Shown: one piece after another, positions 15,305 through 24,858 of the stretch | How the letters are laid out: every line of letters starts with the position of its first letter | How positions within the stretch are numbered: the stretch's first letter is position 1 | Origin: Candidatus Zymogenaceae bacterium | Lineage (GTDB): Bacteria; Desulfobacterota; Zymogenia; Zymogenales; Zymogenaceae | Direction of reading: 5' to 3' | NCBI GenBank assembly: GCA_016931225.1 | Contig: JAFGFE010000040.1 | Span: 131,149-188,815 of the forward strand | Length of the DNA stretch: 57,667 nt | The notes under the pieces: generated by a model | What the model was told of the DNA's origin: nothing | Database searches by the model: none | The model's input: only the letters and a program-made list of their open reading frames with translations | Made by a program: the position numbers and the translations under genes

Positions 15305-16861
15305 TTGAACGAGACACCTAAAAAACCGAATTTCGGTAGTTTCATATCGGGCACCCTGATCGATCTCTTGGAGGCGTTTTCCGATTCCGGACTATCCGGA
15401 ACGCTTCTCATCAGCTCGAAACTGGGTATCGGCACCATCACAATCCACCGGGGAGAGGTGATCTTCGCCTTTTCCTTCGAGTCATCACGGAGGTATGCCC
15501 ACGAAATGGTGAAGGCCGATCGTCTCCCCGAAGGGTTGGTGGAACCCTTTATCGCCCTCATCAGGAAGGGGCCGTACACGGACAACGAAGCCGATGTGCT
15601 GATCGAATCGGGCATGTCCCAAAAAAAGCTCGAGCAGGCTGTGGACATGATCAACCTCTCAACGCTGACATCTATAAACAAATGGGAGGGGGTTTATCGC
15701 TTCTACGAAGAAGATTTTAACGCCCCTCCCGTACACAAAGTGGTCGATAAAAAGCGACTCCGCACAGCCCTCACCGAATCGGGGAAGACCGAGCCGGATA
15801 TTGTCGATATAACCCTGAACGACATCATCTCCAGAGAACTCTACGATATTACACAGAATGATCAATCGCCGATGGATATCCTCTCCTCCAGCGCCCGGCA
15901 GGTGTCACTGCGACTGTCGCATTTGAAGCCGAAGGATGTGGTGATTCTCGTAGGACCGAATGACGAGTTTCGAAATAGTGTTGCGGGGAATCTTGCGGAT
16001 TTCGGCCTGTTCGTGGAGGATTTTAAAACCCCGGCGGACGCCTTCGAGCATATCACCGGCAGACAGTCGGAAGACATACCGGTTATACTCGTAACCGATA
16101 TCGGATCGCCCGAAAATCCCGCCGATTCCAAAGGGGGTGACGGTTTTCAACTACTCAGAAACGTCAAGGAGTATTACCCCCACATCCCCGTCATCATCAC
16201 CGGCGGCATGATAGACCCGAATATCCGCCTCAAGGCGCTCTTTTGGGGCGCCAGCGGCTTCATCCATACACAGGGATCCGAACCGATACTGGAAACACCC
16301 TCCCCACAGGAGATCACCCTGTTTACCGAGGAGCTGTTGTATGTCATTTGGAATATCATCAAGACCAGGGAGATACTCATCGAACGGGAGCATATGTCGT
16401 CGCTGGAACAGGAGATGATAGACACCATCATCGAGGATTTCGACGATATGCTCGACAAGCAGGGAACGCGCGCGCCATTGAAAATACTGGTCGCCGACGA
16501 CGAAAACGAAATTCGCTCGGCAATTAGGCAGTATCTTACGATGGATGGGTACAAAAATATAGACGAGGCATCAAACGGCAGAGAAGCCGTGGACCTTTTT
16601 ACGGAAAAAAAACATGATCTGATTATTCTCGATCTTGTCATGCCGGAAATAACCGGCATCCAGGTCCTGCGTCATGTACGGTCCATCTCCTCCAGGACTC
16701 AGGTAATCATCATTACCGGAAACGCGGATAAAAACTCCGCCATCATGGCGGTCAAGCTGGGGGCGTTTGACTTCATAGAAAAACCCTTTGATTTTCGGGA
16801 GCTGTCATCCTCGGTATCTAAGGCCCTGGAAAAAAATACTATGCTCCGCCGATCATTGTAA
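15305..16861 (+). CDS. DUF4388 (PATAN) - pseudo-receiver - receiver signalling protein
   Basis: 518 residues, cytoplasmic. Residues ~10-145 are a DUF4388/PATAN-type domain (GSFISGTLIDLLEAFSDSGLSGTLLISS; GTITIHRGEVIFAFS). Residues ~210-330 look like a receiver fold whose first acidic site reads VGPNDE and whose conserved Lys is lost (GFIHTQGS), so probably not phosphorylated normally. Residues ~393-510 are a complete receiver: ADDENE acidic pocket, LIILDLVMPE with the phospho-acceptor Asp, IIITGN and FIEKPF. There is no output DNA-binding or enzymatic domain, so it likely passes its state on by protein contacts. The start is a TTG at 15305 behind GGCAGAGAG; no better in-frame ATG is near, and the sequence after it reads as domain from residue ~10. 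It has its own promoter and no kinase beside it. Confidence 0.88.
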   Translation: MNETPKKPNFGSFISGTLIDLLEAFSDSGLSGTLLISSKLGIGTITIHRGEVIFAFSFESSRRYAHEMVKADRLPEGLVEPFIALIRKGPYTDNEADVLIESGMSQKKLEQAVDMINLSTLTSINKWEGVYRFYEEDFNAPPVHKVVDKKRLRTALTESGKTEPDIVDITLNDIISRELYDITQNDQSPMDILSSSARQVSLRLSHLKPKDVVILVGPNDEFRNSVAGNLADFGLFVEDFKTPADAFEHITGRQSEDIPVILVTDIGSPENPADSKGGDGFQLLRNVKEYYPHIPVIITGGMIDPNIRLKALFWGASGFIHTQGSEPILETPSPQEITLFTEELLYVIWNIIKTREILIEREHMSSLEQEMIDTIIEDFDDMLDKQGTRAPLKILVADDENEIRSAIRQYLTMDGYKNIDEASNGREAVDLFTEKKHDLIILDLVMPEITGIQVLRHVRSISSRTQVIIITGNADKNSAIMAVKLGAFDFIEKPFDFRELSSSVSKALEKNTMLRRSL

Positions 16862-17206
16862 CGATGTGTTACCATCATCCCCTCTTCCTGCAAGCCGGGA
16901 AGGGATCGGTATTAAACTCGTATATTCCGATTACAAACTCGCCCCCTTTCCTGCGAACCGCACCGATCGGCCGAGTTTTTTCTCTCGATATGTAAACGCA
17001 TCACCGGTATCGGGTGTATCGGTGAAACAAATCGGGTTCGGATTATTCTTCCACACCATATACATTAAAGACGAGGAGCGGACGTAGCGCGTTTTCTGTT
17101 GACAAAAATGCCGTCTTCAACTATATTTATACGGATATGTTATTTTTTTTAGGGACACACCACGATTATTCATCCAATTCTCCCACGATCATTCACTATC
17201 CATGAT
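16862..17206. other. Intergenic region before tRNA-Leu
   Basis: 345 bases with the promoter of tRNA-Leu/tig at 17099-17127. A short hairpin-like stretch TCACCG/CGGTGA lies near 17000-17025. No gene or clear terminator is seen. Confidence 0.5.
17099..17127 (+). promoter_or_regulatory. Strong promoter upstream of tRNA-Leu and tig
   Basis: TTGACA (17099-17104), 17-base spacer, TATATT (17122-17127). No terminator separates the tRNA from tig, so it may also serve the protease operon. Confidence 0.72.
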
Positions 17207-17292
17207 GCGAGAGTGGCGAAATTGGTAGACGCGCTGGATTTAGGATCCAGTGGATGATTTCCGTGGGGGTTCAAGTCCCCCCTCTCGCACCA
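17207..17292 (+). tRNA. tRNA-Leu (anticodon TAG)
   Basis: 86 bases with the long variable arm of class II tRNAs. The acceptor GCGAGAG (17207-17213) pairs with CTCTCGC (17282-17288), with encoded ACCA. The anticodon stem CTGGA/TCCAG with loop TTTAGGA gives TAG. Confidence 0.96.
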
Positions 17293-17426
17293 CTTTCCAT
17301 CCTGCATCACACCCCGCCCGTCGTACGAAGAAACATGAATATGCAAATAAAACAGATACACAGAACCAAAGACACAACAGATCTCCCGTATTTCGGAGGA
17401 CACACACAGCTCAAGGACAGTCAGTC

Positions 17427-18779
17427 ATGAAAGTATCCCTAGAAGACATAAGCGGCGTCACAAAAAAACTCACAGTCGTCATCCCCTGGGATGAAGTTGA
17501 AAAGGAAATGGAAAAAGCGTTCGTGGCGCTCAAGAAAAATGCGAAAATCCGTGGTTTTCGCCCGGGCAAGGCCCCGATGGATTTCATCAAGCAGCGCTTT
17601 TCCGAAGAGATTAAGAACGATGTTGCGGAAAAGCTCTTCGGCGATTCCTATCCCAAGGCCCTGGATGAGACGAAGGTGAATCCACTCACCTACCCCCAGG
17701 TCGATACCGAGGGCGTGGTTGACGGCAAGGACTTTACCTATACCGCAACAGTAGAGATCATGCCGCAACTGGAAATCGAGACCTACAGGGACGTGGAGGT
17801 GGAAAAGGAAAAGCTGAGCGTTGATAAAAAGCAGGTCGATGCGGTGCTCAATCGACTTGCCGATTCACACGCCACCCTCATTACCGTGGAATCGAAGCGC
17901 GCCGTCAAAAAGGGCGATATCACCGTTATCACCTTCTCCTCCAGCGAAGGAGAGACACCCATCGAAGGGGCCAGCGCCGAAAACTATCCCCTCGATGTAG
18001 GGGCGGAGCACTTCAGTGCGGATTTCGACAGCGCCGTCATCGGCATGAAGCCCGGGGAAGACAAAACCTTCGATGTGGTTTTCCCCGAGGATCACGATAA
18101 CGAGATATTCGCCGGAAAGCGCATCACCTTTCAGGTACATCTTGCGGAAATTAAAATCAAAGAGGTTCCGAAGATCGACGACGAGTTCGCCAAGGACCTG
18201 GGAGATTTTGAAAACCTCAAAGACCTTAAAAACAACATCACTGAAGACATCACCAAGAGGGAAGAAACCCGCATCACCAATGAATTCGAACAGCGCATGC
18301 TGGGAAAACTCCTGGAGCTCAATGAATTCGACCCGCCCAGGGCCCTGGTAGACGAACATGCCATCGATATCATCCGCGGGATGGAAATGCGTATGAGGAG
18401 CCAGGGTGCTTCCCTGGAGGCGATGGGGCTCGAGCCCGAGGTCCTCATGAATTCGGTCAGACCCCGGGCTCACTTCGAGGTGAAATCAAACCTCCTGGTG
18501 GACGCCATCGCCACCCGGGAAAACATCGATGCGACCATTGAGGAAGCCCGGGAGCGTCTGAAGACCGACGCCGAAATGTCCGGAGCGTCTTTTGAGGAAC
18601 TAGAGGAACGTTTCGAATCCCAGGAGGGCGCGTGGGATAATTTGAGGTCACGAATACGCACGGAAAAAACCCTTGATTTTCTTTCGAACGTTGTTAAAAT
18701 AAAAGAGGTGAAGAAAATTACACAACCAAAACCGAAAGAGACAGATACGGAAGAAGCGGATGGAGAACCCACGGAATGA
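17427..18779 (+). CDS. tig: Trigger factor, ribosome-associated chaperone
   Basis: 450 residues, normal for trigger factor. ATG 17427 with AAGGAC nine bases upstream is the start; the frame extends further up through the tRNA-Leu gene and is not coding there. The N-terminal ribosome-binding domain carries the signature GFRPGKAPMDFIKQRF near residue 45. A central FKBP-type PPIase domain spans ~160-245 (RAVKKGDITVITFSS; YPLDVGAEHFSADFDSAVIGMKPGEDKTFDVVFPEDH). The C-terminal helical chaperone domain runs to ~430 with a Glu/Lys/Pro-rich tail. It folds nascent chains at the exit tunnel. First gene of tig-clpP-clpX-lon. Confidence 0.97.
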   Translation: MKVSLEDISGVTKKLTVVIPWDEVEKEMEKAFVALKKNAKIRGFRPGKAPMDFIKQRFSEEIKNDVAEKLFGDSYPKALDETKVNPLTYPQVDTEGVVDGKDFTYTATVEIMPQLEIETYRDVEVEKEKLSVDKKQVDAVLNRLADSHATLITVESKRAVKKGDITVITFSSSEGETPIEGASAENYPLDVGAEHFSADFDSAVIGMKPGEDKTFDVVFPEDHDNEIFAGKRITFQVHLAEIKIKEVPKIDDEFAKDLGDFENLKDLKNNITEDITKREETRITNEFEQRMLGKLLELNEFDPPRALVDEHAIDIIRGMEMRMRSQGASLEAMGLEPEVLMNSVRPRAHFEVKSNLLVDAIATRENIDATIEEARERLKTDAEMSGASFEELEERFESQEGAWDNLRSRIRTEKTLDFLSNVVKIKEVKKITQPKPKETDTEEADGEPTE

Positions 18780-18896
18780 GGGGCGCAGACCGACCCTCAT
18801 TTCGTTTTATCGGTGTCGAAACAGCAAAAGAAAGGCAAATCCGACACCCGGAATAGCCATGCACCCTGGATGTTTCTTTGAAAAAGGACGTATACC

Positions 18897-19481
18897 ATGC
18901 CGTTGATTCCCATGGTCGTTGAACAGGATGGACGCGGAGAGCGCGCCTACGATATCTACTCCCGGCTGCTTAAGGATCGGATCGTATTTTTGGGGTGCTC
19001 CATAAATGATGAAATAGCGAATCTCATCATCGCCCAGATTCTTTTTCTGGAGGCCGAAGACCCGGATAAAGACATTTCTTTGTATATCAACTCTCCGGGC
19101 GGCGTGGTGACGGCGGGGCTGGCGATATACGACACGATGCAGTACGTCAAGCCTGCCATCGCAACCATCTGCGTGGGTCAGGCGGCGTCCATGGCCGCGA
19201 TTCTTCTCGCCGCGGGCACCCGGGGAAAGCGCTCCGCCCTTCCCCACTCCCGCATTCTGCTGCATCAACCCATGGGCGGATTCCAGGGCCAGGCGTCGGA
19301 CATAGACATCCAGGCCCGGGAAATACTCAGGATGAAAGAGGAGATCAACACCATCCTGGTAAAACATACCGGACAGGACATCGCAAAGATCACCGAGGAT
19401 ACCGATCGGGACTACTTCATGAACGGTGTCCAGGCAAAGGAGTACGGCGTGGTTGACGTCGTTGTATCCGTGAGAACGTAA
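18897..19481 (+). CDS. clpP: ATP-dependent Clp protease proteolytic subunit
   Basis: A 194-residue serine peptidase with the catalytic triad visible: Ser98 in GQAASMAA, His123 in LLHQP and Asp172 in TDRDYFM. The N-terminal [33 protein letters not shown] is the mature gate region, so little or no propeptide is expected. ClpP forms a double heptamer and degrades proteins fed by ClpX. It lies 117 bases after tig and 66 before clpX in the classical order. Confidence 0.98.
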   Translation: MPLIPMVVEQDGRGERAYDIYSRLLKDRIVFLGCSINDEIANLIIAQILFLEAEDPDKDISLYINSPGGVVTAGLAIYDTMQYVKPAIATICVGQAASMAAILLAAGTRGKRSALPHSRILLHQPMGGFQGQASDIDIQAREILRMKEEINTILVKHTGQDIAKITEDTDRDYFMNGVQAKEYGVVDVVVSVRT

Positions 19482-19547
19482 GGCTCGATACTGTCACACA
19501 AACGATACGAAAGTTTTTTCGAAATACGCGCGAAGACAGGATAAGGT

Positions 19548-20789
19548 ATGGACGATCCCAAAAACAAGGAAAAGGGAATGTTTTGCTCTTTCTGCGGCAA
19601 GAGCCAGAAGGATGTCAAAAAACTGATCGCAGGACCCACAAGTTTCATCTGCGACGAATGCGTCCAGCTCTGCAACGACATCATCGCCGAAGAATATGAG
19701 CGAGAAGAACTCTCACGCAGCCGATCGGACATTCCCAAGCCGGTTGAAATCAAGACGTTCCTTGATGAATACGTCGTGGGACAGGATCGAGCCAAGAAAG
19801 TCCTCTCCGTGGCGGTGCACAACCACTACAAGCGTATCGAATCGGACAATCGCGCTGGAGACGTCGAGCTGCAAAAGAGCAATATCCTCCTTTTGGGCCC
19901 CACGGGATCAGGGAAAACGCTTCTCGCCCAGACCCTGGCTAAGTATCTCAACGTTCCCTTTACCATCGCGGACGCCACAAGCCTGACAGAGGCCGGATAT
20001 GTGGGAGAGGATGTGGAAAACATCATCCTGAATCTCCTTCAGGCCGCCGATTATGATCTAGAGAAGGCGTCACGGGGCATCATTTATATCGACGAGGTGG
20101 ATAAAATCTCCAAAAAAAGCGACAATCCGTCCATCACCCGAGACGTTTCCGGGGAAGGAGTGCAGCAGGCGCTTTTAAAAATCATCGAGGGAACCGTCGC
20201 CAACGTGCCCCCCAAGGGAGGCCGAAAGCACCCGCAACAGGAGTTTCTCCCGGTGGACACCACCAATATCCTCTTCATATGCGGAGGCGCATTCACGGGA
20301 CTTGAAAAAATCGTTGAGCGCAGGCTTCACTCCAAGGCCATGGGATTCGGCGCCGACATCAAGAAGCGCCATGAAAAGGATTTAGGGGAGCTTCTGGCCA
20401 GTGTACAGCCCGAGGACATGATCAAGTACGGACTTATTCCGGAGTTCGTCGGCCGCCTCCCGGTACACGCCACCCTCACGGAACTTTCAGAGGACGCGCT
20501 GATGAGCATCCTTACCGAGCCGAAAAACGCCCTCGTCAAGCAGTATCAGAAACTTTTCGAGTTCGAAAACGTGAAGCTTATCTTCAGCGAAGACTCTCTG
20601 AAAGCCATCTCCAGGCTGGCCATCGAGCGGGGGTCCGGAGCGCGGGGGCTTCGTTCGATCATGGAAAACATCATGGTGGATATCATGTATGAACTCCCGT
20701 CCCTTAAAAATATTAAAGAATGCATCATCAATGAAGGAGTGGTGGAAAACAAGGAGAATCCCATAATCGTCTATGACAAATCGGCCTAA
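19548..20789 (+). CDS. clpX: ClpX unfoldase, ATP-binding subunit of Clp protease
   Basis: 413 residues. The N-terminal zinc-binding domain uses Cys13, Cys16, Cys35 and Cys38 (CSFC...CDEC) and recruits substrates and adaptors. The AAA+ module has Walker A GPTGSGKT near 115-122, pore-loop AGYVGED near 148, Walker [11 protein letters not shown] near 180, the ClpP-docking region near AMGFGA, and a sensor-2 helix [15 protein letters not shown] near 365-380. It unfolds tagged proteins and feeds ClpP. AGGATAAGGT precedes ATG 19548. Confidence 0.98.
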   Translation: MDDPKNKEKGMFCSFCGKSQKDVKKLIAGPTSFICDECVQLCNDIIAEEYEREELSRSRSDIPKPVEIKTFLDEYVVGQDRAKKVLSVAVHNHYKRIESDNRAGDVELQKSNILLLGPTGSGKTLLAQTLAKYLNVPFTIADATSLTEAGYVGEDVENIILNLLQAADYDLEKASRGIIYIDEVDKISKKSDNPSITRDVSGEGVQQALLKIIEGTVANVPPKGGRKHPQQEFLPVDTTNILFICGGAFTGLEKIVERRLHSKAMGFGADIKKRHEKDLGELLASVQPEDMIKYGLIPEFVGRLPVHATLTELSEDALMSILTEPKNALVKQYQKLFEFENVKLIFSEDSLKAISRLAIERGSGARGLRSIMENIMVDIMYELPSLKNIKECIINEGVVENKENPIIVYDKSA

Positions 20790-20831
20790 TTGAATCACTC
20801 TTAAAAAAACAAAAACGGGAGATACACCCAT

Positions 20832-23285
20832 ATGTTTTTTAAAAACGAAAAAGACGATGAAATGTACGAGGGGGAACACCAAAATCTCCTTCCTCTGCTG
20901 CCATTACGGGATATCATTCTCTTTCCCCATATGGTGGTGCCGCTTTTCGTCGGAAGAAAAAAATCCATTAACGCTCTGGAGACCGCCATGGCGTCGGATA
21001 AGAGCATCCTTCTCTCCGCGCAGCTTAACGCCAAGACCGACGATCCCACACCGGATCAAATATACAGCCTTGGGACAGTGGGAGTGATTATCCAACTCTT
21101 GCGTCTGCCCGACGGCACCGTGAAGGTTCTCATGGAGGGCAAGCAGCGGGCCCTTATCAAAAACTACATCCCCAAGGACGAATACTTCCTGACCGAGGTG
21201 GAATACGTCATAGAAAACGACGAAGTCACCCCCGAGATCGAAGCGCTCATGCGCTCCATCAACAGCACGTTCGAAAACTACGCCAAGCTCAACAAGAAGA
21301 TTCCCCCGGAGATGATCATGAGCGTCTCCTCCATCACCAGCCCGTCCCGCCTGGCCGATACCATCGCCACGCACCTGAATCTGAAGCTGGAGGAGAAACA
21401 GGACATCCTCGAAATTATCGATCCGAAGGAGCGCCTGGAAAAGGTCTATACCCACATGCAGAGCGAGATCGAAATTCTCCAGATCGAGCGGCGCATCAAA
21501 AACCGGGTCAAAAAGCAGATGGAACGCACCCAGAAGGAGTATTACCTCAACGAACAGATGCGGGCCATCCAGAAGGAACTGGGGGAAAAGGACGAGTTCA
21601 AGGCGGAGCTTAAGGAACTGGAAGAAAATATTAAGAGCAAGAACCTCTCCGAAGAGGCCAGGGAACGGGCGGACAAGGAGCTGAAAAAACTCAAGATGAT
21701 GTCCCCCATGAGCGCCGAGGCGACGGTCATCAGGAATTACCTGGACTGGATATTGGCCCTCCCCTGGAACGAATACACCGACGACAAGCTCGACCTCGAC
21801 GAGGCCGAGCGCATCCTGGACGAAGACCACTACGGTCTGGAGAAACCGAAACAGCGTATCCTTGAGTACCTGGCCGTCAAGCAGCTCAAAAACGACATGA
21901 AGGGCCCGATTCTTTGTTTCGTCGGCCCTCCGGGCGTCGGGAAGACCTCCCTGGGGCGCTCCATAGCCCGAGCCACCGGAAGGAATTTCGTCCGATTGTC
22001 TCTGGGCGGCGTGCGGGACGAGGCGGAGATCCGAGGACACCGCCGCACGTATATCGGCGCACTGCCGGGGAAGATCATCCAGTACCTGAAGAAGTCGAAA
22101 TCCTCCAACCCGGTCTACCTCATGGACGAGGTGGACAAAATGAGCACCGATTTTCGGGGCGACCCGTCGGCGGCGCTCCTGGAGGTGTTGGACCCGGAAC
22201 AGAATTTCTCCTTCAACGACCATTACCTGGACCTCGATTACGACCTGTCCAAGGTGATGTTCATTACCACGGCGAACGTCCTCCACAACATTCCCAGACC
22301 CCTGCAGGACAGGATGGAGATCATTCAGCTTGACAGCTACACGGAAATCGAAAAGCTCCACATCGCCCAGCAGTTTCTGGTCAAAAAACAGCGGGATGAA
22401 AACGGCCTGAAGGAACACAACGCCGCCTTTACCGACAAGGCCATCCTTGCGGTCATCAGGAACTACACCAGGGAGAGCGGCGTCCGAAACCTCGAGCGGG
22501 AAATCGGATCGATTTGCCGCAAGGTCGCCAAGGAGGTGGTCAAAAAGGGCACCGGCCACAGCGTCAAGGTCACGCCCGCCCGGGTTCGCAAATATCTCGG
22601 TGTGCCCCGGTATCGATACGGCAAGCTTGAGGAGAGGGATTACGTGGGCATCGCCACCGGCATGGCATGGACCGAGGTGGGGGGAGAGCTGTTGACCATC
22701 GAGGTCAGCGTGTTGAGGGGAAAGGGAAAGCTCACCATCACCGGAAAGTTGGGAGAGGTAATGCAGGAGAGCGCCCACGCGGCAATGAGCTACATCAGGA
22801 GCCGGGCGGACGAGCTCGGACTCGACAGCGGTTTTTATCAGAATGTGGATCTCCACATCCATATCCCCGAGGGGGCCATCCCCAAGGACGGTCCTTCGGC
22901 GGGTATCACCATCAGCACCGCCATCGCCTCCGCCCTGGCGCGGGTACAGGTCAAGCGGGATCTGTCCATGACCGGAGAGATCACCCTCCGGGGACGGGTG
23001 CTTCCCATCGGCGGGCTCAAGGAAAAGCTCCTGGCGGCCAATCGCGGCGGCATCAAGCAGGTGATTATCCCCAGGGAAAACGAAAAGGACCTCGAGGAAA
23101 TACCGGACAAAATCAAGAAATCCCTCAAGATTCACATGGTCGATCACATGGATCAGGTGCTGCGGCAGGCCCTCATCCTGGACGACGCCGACGATTTTTT
23201 CCGAAAAAATCGGGAAGCCAAGGAGAAGGAGTTCATCGAGGAGGAGACCAAGCCCAGACAGGAATCGGGCGTTCCCGCACACTGA
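20832..23285 (+). CDS. lon: ATP-dependent protease Lon (LonA)
   Basis: 817 residues with the full LonA layout. The N-terminal substrate-binding LAN domain begins [24 protein letters not shown] (~20-43). A coiled-coil stretch (~215-290) follows, then the AAA+ module with Walker A GPPGVGKT near 364-371, and the C-terminal Ser-Lys protease with Ser689 in KDGPSAG and Lys732 in [10 protein letters not shown]. Lon removes damaged and regulatory proteins in the cytoplasm. GGGAGATACACCCAT supplies the ribosome-binding site before ATG 20832, 42 bases after clpX. I see no heat-shock operator or terminator after it. Confidence 0.98.
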   Translation: MFFKNEKDDEMYEGEHQNLLPLLPLRDIILFPHMVVPLFVGRKKSINALETAMASDKSILLSAQLNAKTDDPTPDQIYSLGTVGVIIQLLRLPDGTVKVLMEGKQRALIKNYIPKDEYFLTEVEYVIENDEVTPEIEALMRSINSTFENYAKLNKKIPPEMIMSVSSITSPSRLADTIATHLNLKLEEKQDILEIIDPKERLEKVYTHMQSEIEILQIERRIKNRVKKQMERTQKEYYLNEQMRAIQKELGEKDEFKAELKELEENIKSKNLSEEARERADKELKKLKMMSPMSAEATVIRNYLDWILALPWNEYTDDKLDLDEAERILDEDHYGLEKPKQRILEYLAVKQLKNDMKGPILCFVGPPGVGKTSLGRSIARATGRNFVRLSLGGVRDEAEIRGHRRTYIGALPGKIIQYLKKSKSSNPVYLMDEVDKMSTDFRGDPSAALLEVLDPEQNFSFNDHYLDLDYDLSKVMFITTANVLHNIPRPLQDRMEIIQLDSYTEIEKLHIAQQFLVKKQRDENGLKEHNAAFTDKAILAVIRNYTRESGVRNLEREIGSICRKVAKEVVKKGTGHSVKVTPARVRKYLGVPRYRYGKLEERDYVGIATGMAWTEVGGELLTIEVSVLRGKGKLTITGKLGEVMQESAHAAMSYIRSRADELGLDSGFYQNVDLHIHIPEGAIPKDGPSAGITISTAIASALARVQVKRDLSMTGEITLRGRVLPIGGLKEKLLAANRGGIKQVIIPRENEKDLEEIPDKIKKSLKIHMVDHMDQVLRQALILDDADDFFRKNREAKEKEFIEEETKPRQESGVPAH

Positions 23286-23606
23286 GGGCCGAATCCGAGC
23301 ACCCCTCTTGAGACCACAGCGGGCAGGAGGAGGGGAGAGGGTGGAATATTCCAGGGTGAGCGCCAGGAAGGATACGCCGACATCACAGGGGGAAGGGAAG
23401 GAAGAGAGACGGGGGTGTCGTGGTGGTACCGTGAGCGAAACGGCCGAGGTGATATACTCGCTGTGCACGATCACCGCCTGCAACGCATGAGACATACGGG
23501 ATGTGGAAATTTTCCTCCAACCCGGTGATTTATATAATTTTTTCTTGACAAACTCCCTATTACACGTAGAATGGGAGTTCGACTGCGAGACGGGGGAAGG
23601 AAGAAG
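23286..23606. other. Intergenic region between lon and tRNA-Val
   Basis: 320 bases. It holds the tRNA-Val promoter (23545-23572) and no clear terminator for lon. A purine-rich stretch at 23320-23420 shows nothing codable. Confidence 0.5.
23545..23572 (+). promoter_or_regulatory. Promoter of tRNA-Val/tRNA-Asp, overlapped by an inverted repeat
   Basis: TTGACA (23545-23550), 16-base spacer, TAGAAT (23567-23572). AACTCCC (23551-23557) and GGGAGTT (23573-23579) form a 7-bp inverted repeat that encloses the spacer and -10. Confidence 0.65.
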
Positions 23607-23682
23607 GGGCGGATAGCTCAGTTGGGAGAGCACCGGCCTTACAAGCCGGGGGTCACAGGTTCAAGCCCTGTTCCGCCTACCA
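23607..23682 (+). tRNA. tRNA-Val (anticodon TAC)
   Basis: 76 bases. The acceptor GGGCGGA (23607-23613) pairs with TCCGCCT (23672-23678) with a terminal G-T pair; encoded ACCA follows. The anticodon loop CTTACAA gives TAC. Confidence 0.95.
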
Positions 23683-23793
23683 TTTTCCCAAAAGGGTGAG
23701 GGGCGGAGGGAGGGCAGAAAAAAGGGGGAGGGAAGGATGCGACGGTATTCCTCTTGTCACGGTCGATTTTTTTACATTCAGCAGCCAACAACC

Positions 23794-23871
23794 GGGGGCG
23801 TAGTTCAGTTTGGTTAGAACGCCGGCCTGTCACGCCGGAGGTCGCGAGTTCGAGTCTCGTCGCTCCCGCCA
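23794..23871 (+). tRNA. tRNA-Asp (anticodon GTC)
   Basis: 78 bases. The acceptor GGGGGCG (23794-23800) pairs with CGCTCCC (23861-23867) with one G-T pair; GCCA follows. The anticodon loop CTGTCAC gives GTC. Confidence 0.95.
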
Positions 23872-23882
23872 TTTGCATATCG

Positions 23883-23913
23883 AAAAGGAGCCCATCGTCG
23901 GCTCCTTTTTTTT
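23883..23913 (+). terminator. Intrinsic terminator after tRNA-Asp
   Basis: AAAAGGAGCC (23883-23892) and GGCTCCTTTT (23900-23909) form a 10-bp stem, continued by a T-run. Confidence 0.88.
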
Positions 23914-24292
23914 CGCCGGTTCGTTTCAAAACGGAAAAAGCGCGATTCGCCTTCCCAACGGAAAACGGCTCCACCCGCCTTTCTTCTGAAACGACTTCTT
24001 TCTACGTGCATATGTCCGCCCCGTTCCCTGAGAAATCGAGAAGCACATCAACTTTCGATCCATCCGCGATCGGCTGATAAGCCCGCCTGTGACGTGAACG
24101 GCCCGCCGGGTTCCGGCGCGGCGTCCACCTTGGCGTTATTGTACATCCCACAATTGGCTCTATCGCCGGTCGGCTCCCTGTGGAGCGATACCTTCCGGAT
24201 TCTCAGCCCTTCCGCCCCGATGACGATCACTCTCAGTCCCGCCGACCGATACCGTGCGAAAAAACCGGAAACAAAACTTTCACCCGAAGGTC
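23914..24292. other. Intergenic region between tRNA-Asp and the CsaA-like gene
   Basis: About 380 bases between convergent units. Short frames exist on the plus strand but lack ribosome-binding sites and family features. Nothing else is seen. Confidence 0.5.
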
Positions 24293-24655
24293 CTATTCCG
24301 CCCGGACACCATTGGGCACCGGCCGCTCCGGCACGGCCAGCACGGGAGTGATACCGTCGGAATATCCGATGTCAAAGAGCATTCCCTGAGAGATCTCGCC
24401 CGCCATCTTCTTCGGCGCCAGGTTCACCACGAACAGCGCCTGGCGGCCCACGATCTCCTCGGGGTTCTCCCGCTCCTGTTTTATGCCCGCGAGGATCTGT
24501 CTTTTGTGATCGCCGAAATTCACCGTCAACTTCAGGAGTTTCTTCGAATTCTCTACATCATCAATCGCCTCTATGGTCCCCACCCGGATGTCCAGCTTCT
24601 CCAGCACATCGATATCCACCACGGGTTTTATATTCCCCGGCGTCAACGCCTCCAT
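24293..24655 (-). CDS. CsaA-like / MetRS C-terminal-type tRNA-binding protein
   Basis: 120 residues forming a single tRNA-binding OB fold: DIDVLEKLDIRVGTIEAIDDVENSKKLLKLTVNFGDHKRQILAGI, then VGRQALFVVNLAPKKMAGEISQGMLF. Such domains occur at the C-terminus of methionyl-tRNA synthetase, as its separate beta chain, or as the stand-alone CsaA. With no synthetase catalytic domain here it is stand-alone. ATG 24655 is chosen since GGAGG lies nine bases upstream; the frame continues up to 24727 but that part is not conserved. It would bind tRNA, or act as the CsaA-type chaperone. The C-terminal segment (IGYSDGITPVLAVPERPVPNGVRAE) matches the usual end of MetRS beta domains. Confidence 0.88.
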   Translation of the reverse strand: MEALTPGNIKPVVDIDVLEKLDIRVGTIEAIDDVENSKKLLKLTVNFGDHKRQILAGIKQERENPEEIVGRQALFVVNLAPKKMAGEISQGMLFDIGYSDGITPVLAVPERPVPNGVRAE

Positions 24656-24743
24656 GTTCGTCACACCTCCATATACGAAATCAATCCTTCCCGAATCTCG
24701 GCCGCTCCCAAGTCGCTTTATGCCCAAAGCTTATAATAGACGA

Positions 24744-24765
24744 GACGCCCTTCTTGAAAGGCGTC
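24744..24765 (-). terminator. Hairpin after the nuclease-fold gene, possible terminator
   Basis: GACGCC (24744-24749) and GGCGTC (24760-24765) form a 6-bp stem with a 10-base loop. There is no clear T-run on the minus strand, so termination is uncertain. Confidence 0.3.
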
Positions 24766-24858
24766 GCGTTTCGGCGGCGGATATTATCGAATATATAAAA
24801 TACAAATACGTATTACTTACTAAACGCACACAATACGCCCCACACCGGGCGCTTCCCC

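Noticed and set aside
20904-23633. 909-codon open frame on the minus strand across lon
   Set aside because: It is fully antisense to a complete lon gene, is Gly/His/Asp/Leu-rich as expected from GC-biased third positions, and shows no domain.
24094-24351. 85-codon plus-strand frame before the CsaA-like gene
   Set aside because: It overlaps the conserved minus-strand gene and has no start signals.
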